A stretch of 64,000 nt of DNA. Source: Thereva unica (lineage: Eukaryota; Arthropoda; Insecta; Diptera; Therevidae). Below the pieces are notes generated by a model. The model searched no databases. It was not told the DNA's origin and saw only the letters and a list, made by a program, of their open reading frames with translations. Where the stretch lies: contig CATLJY010000173.1 in assembly GCA_949987705.1 (NCBI GenBank), positions 56,753 to 120,752 on the forward strand, in the 5' to 3' direction. Of this stretch, positions 62,791-64,000 are shown one piece after another. The stretch's first letter is position 1. Each line of letters opens with the position of its first letter. The position numbers and the translations under genes were made by a program.

Positions 62791-64000
62791 ACCGCTGGAG
62801 CTAAAGGGCTGAAATTTTGACAGGGCATCCCTATAATGGCGTGGACATCCACTAAAAAGCGATTTTTCGAAATTCATCCCCTAAGGGGGTGAAATGGGGT
62901 TTATCCAAACCGCTGGAGCTATAGGGCTGAAATTTGGACAGTGCATCCCTATAATGGAGTGGACATCCACTATAAAGCGATTTTTCGAAATTCATCCCCT
63001 AAGGGGGTGAAATGGGGTTTATCCAAACCGTTGGAGCTATAGGGCTGAAATTTTGGCAGTGCATCCCTATAATGGCGTGGACATCCGCTAAGAAGCGATT
63101 TTTCGAAATTCATCCCCTAAGGGGGTGAAATGGGGTTTACGCAAACCGCTGGAGCTATAGGGCTGAAATTTTGACAGTGCATCCCTATAATGGCGTGGAC
63201 ATCCACTAAAGAGCGATTTTTCGAAATTCATCCCCTAAGGGGGTGAAATGGGGTTTATCCAAACCGTTGGAGCTATAGGGCTGAAATTTTGGCAGTGCAT
63301 CCCTATAATGGCTTGGACATCCGCTAAGAAGCGATTTTTCGAAATTCCTCCCCTAAGGGGGTGAAATGGGGTTTACCCAAACCGCTGGAGCTATAGGGCT
63401 GAAATTTTGACAGTGCATCCCTATAATGGCGTGGACATCCACTAAAGAGCGATTTTTCGAAATTCATCCCCTAAGGGGGTGAAATGGGGTTTATCCAAAC
63501 CGTTGGAGCTATAGGGCTGAAATTTTGGCAGTGCATCCCTATAATGGCGTGGACATCCGCTAAGAAGCGATTTTTCGAAATTCATCCCCTAAGGGGGTGA
63601 AATGGGGTTTACCCAAACCGCTGGAGCTATAGAGTTGAAATTTTAACAGTGGATCCCTATAATGACGTGGACATCCACTAAAGAGCGATTTTCCGAAATT
63701 CATCCCCTAAGGGTGTGAAATGGGGTTTTTACAAACCGCTAAAGCTATAGGGCTGAAATTTTGACAGTGCATCCCTATAATGGCGTGGACATCCACTATA
63801 AAGCGATTTTCGAAATTCATCCCTTAAGGGGGTGAAATGGGGTTTATCCAAACCGCTGGAGCTATAGGGTTGAAATTTTAACAGTGGATCCCTATAATGA
63901 CGTGGACATCCACTAAAGAGCGATTTTTCGAAATTCATCCCCTAAGGGTGTGAAATGGGGTTTTTACAACCGCTAAAGCTATAGGGCTGAAATTTTGACA
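62791..64000 (+). repeat. 118-bp minisatellite, at least 10 units
   Basis: ACCGCTGGAG-type unit starts at about 62791, 62909, 63027, 63145, 63263, 63381, 63499, 63617, 63735, 63852 and 63969. Each unit contains the palindromic core CCCCTAAGGGG. From 63027 to 63617 two unit types alternate, making a 236-bp dimer. Confidence 0.95.

Larger units (their letters stand above)
62484..64000 (+). mobile_element. Dispersed arthropod repeat with (CTGT)n and 118-bp minisatellite, runs off the window
   Basis: Starts TTACTAATATTATAAATGCG, followed by (CTGT)n at 62513-62576, then ACGCCTAAACCACTAAACCG and a conserved non-coding block to about 62790, then the minisatellite. This head is widely seen in insect genomes. 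The matching tail type is at 47456-48560 in reverse. Confidence 0.7.

Noticed and set aside
62791..64000. CRISPR array
   Set aside because: The whole 118-bp unit repeats with no unique spacers, and the surroundings are eukaryotic TEs.

Overview
The window looks like heterochromatin-like or TE-rich intergenic DNA from an insect or closely related arthropod. It is AT-rich. Almost everything recognisable is a transposable element: Copia, Gypsy, BEL/Pao and Penelope retroelements, three LINE groups, PIF/Harbinger, Helitron, MITEs and minisatellites. No complete single-copy host gene is present. The only host-like coding pieces are two fragments carried inside an LTR element. The species cannot be named from the sequence alone. 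|| Left block (1-15394): an old tandem-repeat array (1031-1326 and 13986-14815) is split by a Copia element with matching GATAT target duplications (1327-13980). The Copia pol gene is split by a PIF/Harbinger element (4462-13402) that has a SANT/MADF-like gene and a transposase gene. The transposase gene is split by an RTE-like LINE (6955-11594, 10-bp target duplication). The RT of that LINE is split by a CR1/Jockey-like LINE (about 7262-10271). This is a four-level nest. || Middle block (15395-39841): a unit of 9,876 bp is tandemly duplicated, with a junction at 25270/25271. Each copy holds a minus-strand Penelope-like element with an inverted partial copy and a hammerhead-like core, interrupted by a defective Gypsy element (GTTGG target duplications). 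A second tandem array of about 250-265-bp units follows, then two degenerate Ulp1/C48-like protease genes and a LINE tail joined to a tRNA-like segment. After the duplication, an intact 4.7-kb Gypsy with a 1281-codon gag-pol (27397-32084, CATCC duplications) entered copy B. || Right-centre (40605-47381): a young LTR element with almost identical 1.87-kb LTRs and a tRNA-Lys-type primer site. It has no gag or pol. Its internal region has an intact 183-codon MIF4G-like ORF, a fragment resembling the first exon of ALG12, and a repeated RNA pseudoknot/hairpin motif with a compensatory change. This is the most promising novel object in the window. || Right block (47456-64000): a reversed Helitron-type minisatellite element, a broken Helitron Rep/helicase gene interrupted by a Harbinger MITE, a BEL/Pao pol remnant with a candidate 3' LTR and a nested LINE, two Jockey-like LINE tails, an LTR fragment matching the left window edge, and a 118-bp minisatellite with dimeric higher-order structure that runs off the end. 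|| Most genes are pseudogenes. The only intact ORFs with clear identities are the Gypsy gag-pol at 27890-31735 and the MIF4G-like ORF at 43596-44147. The CR1/Jockey-like ORF2 at about 7262-10135 is also open.
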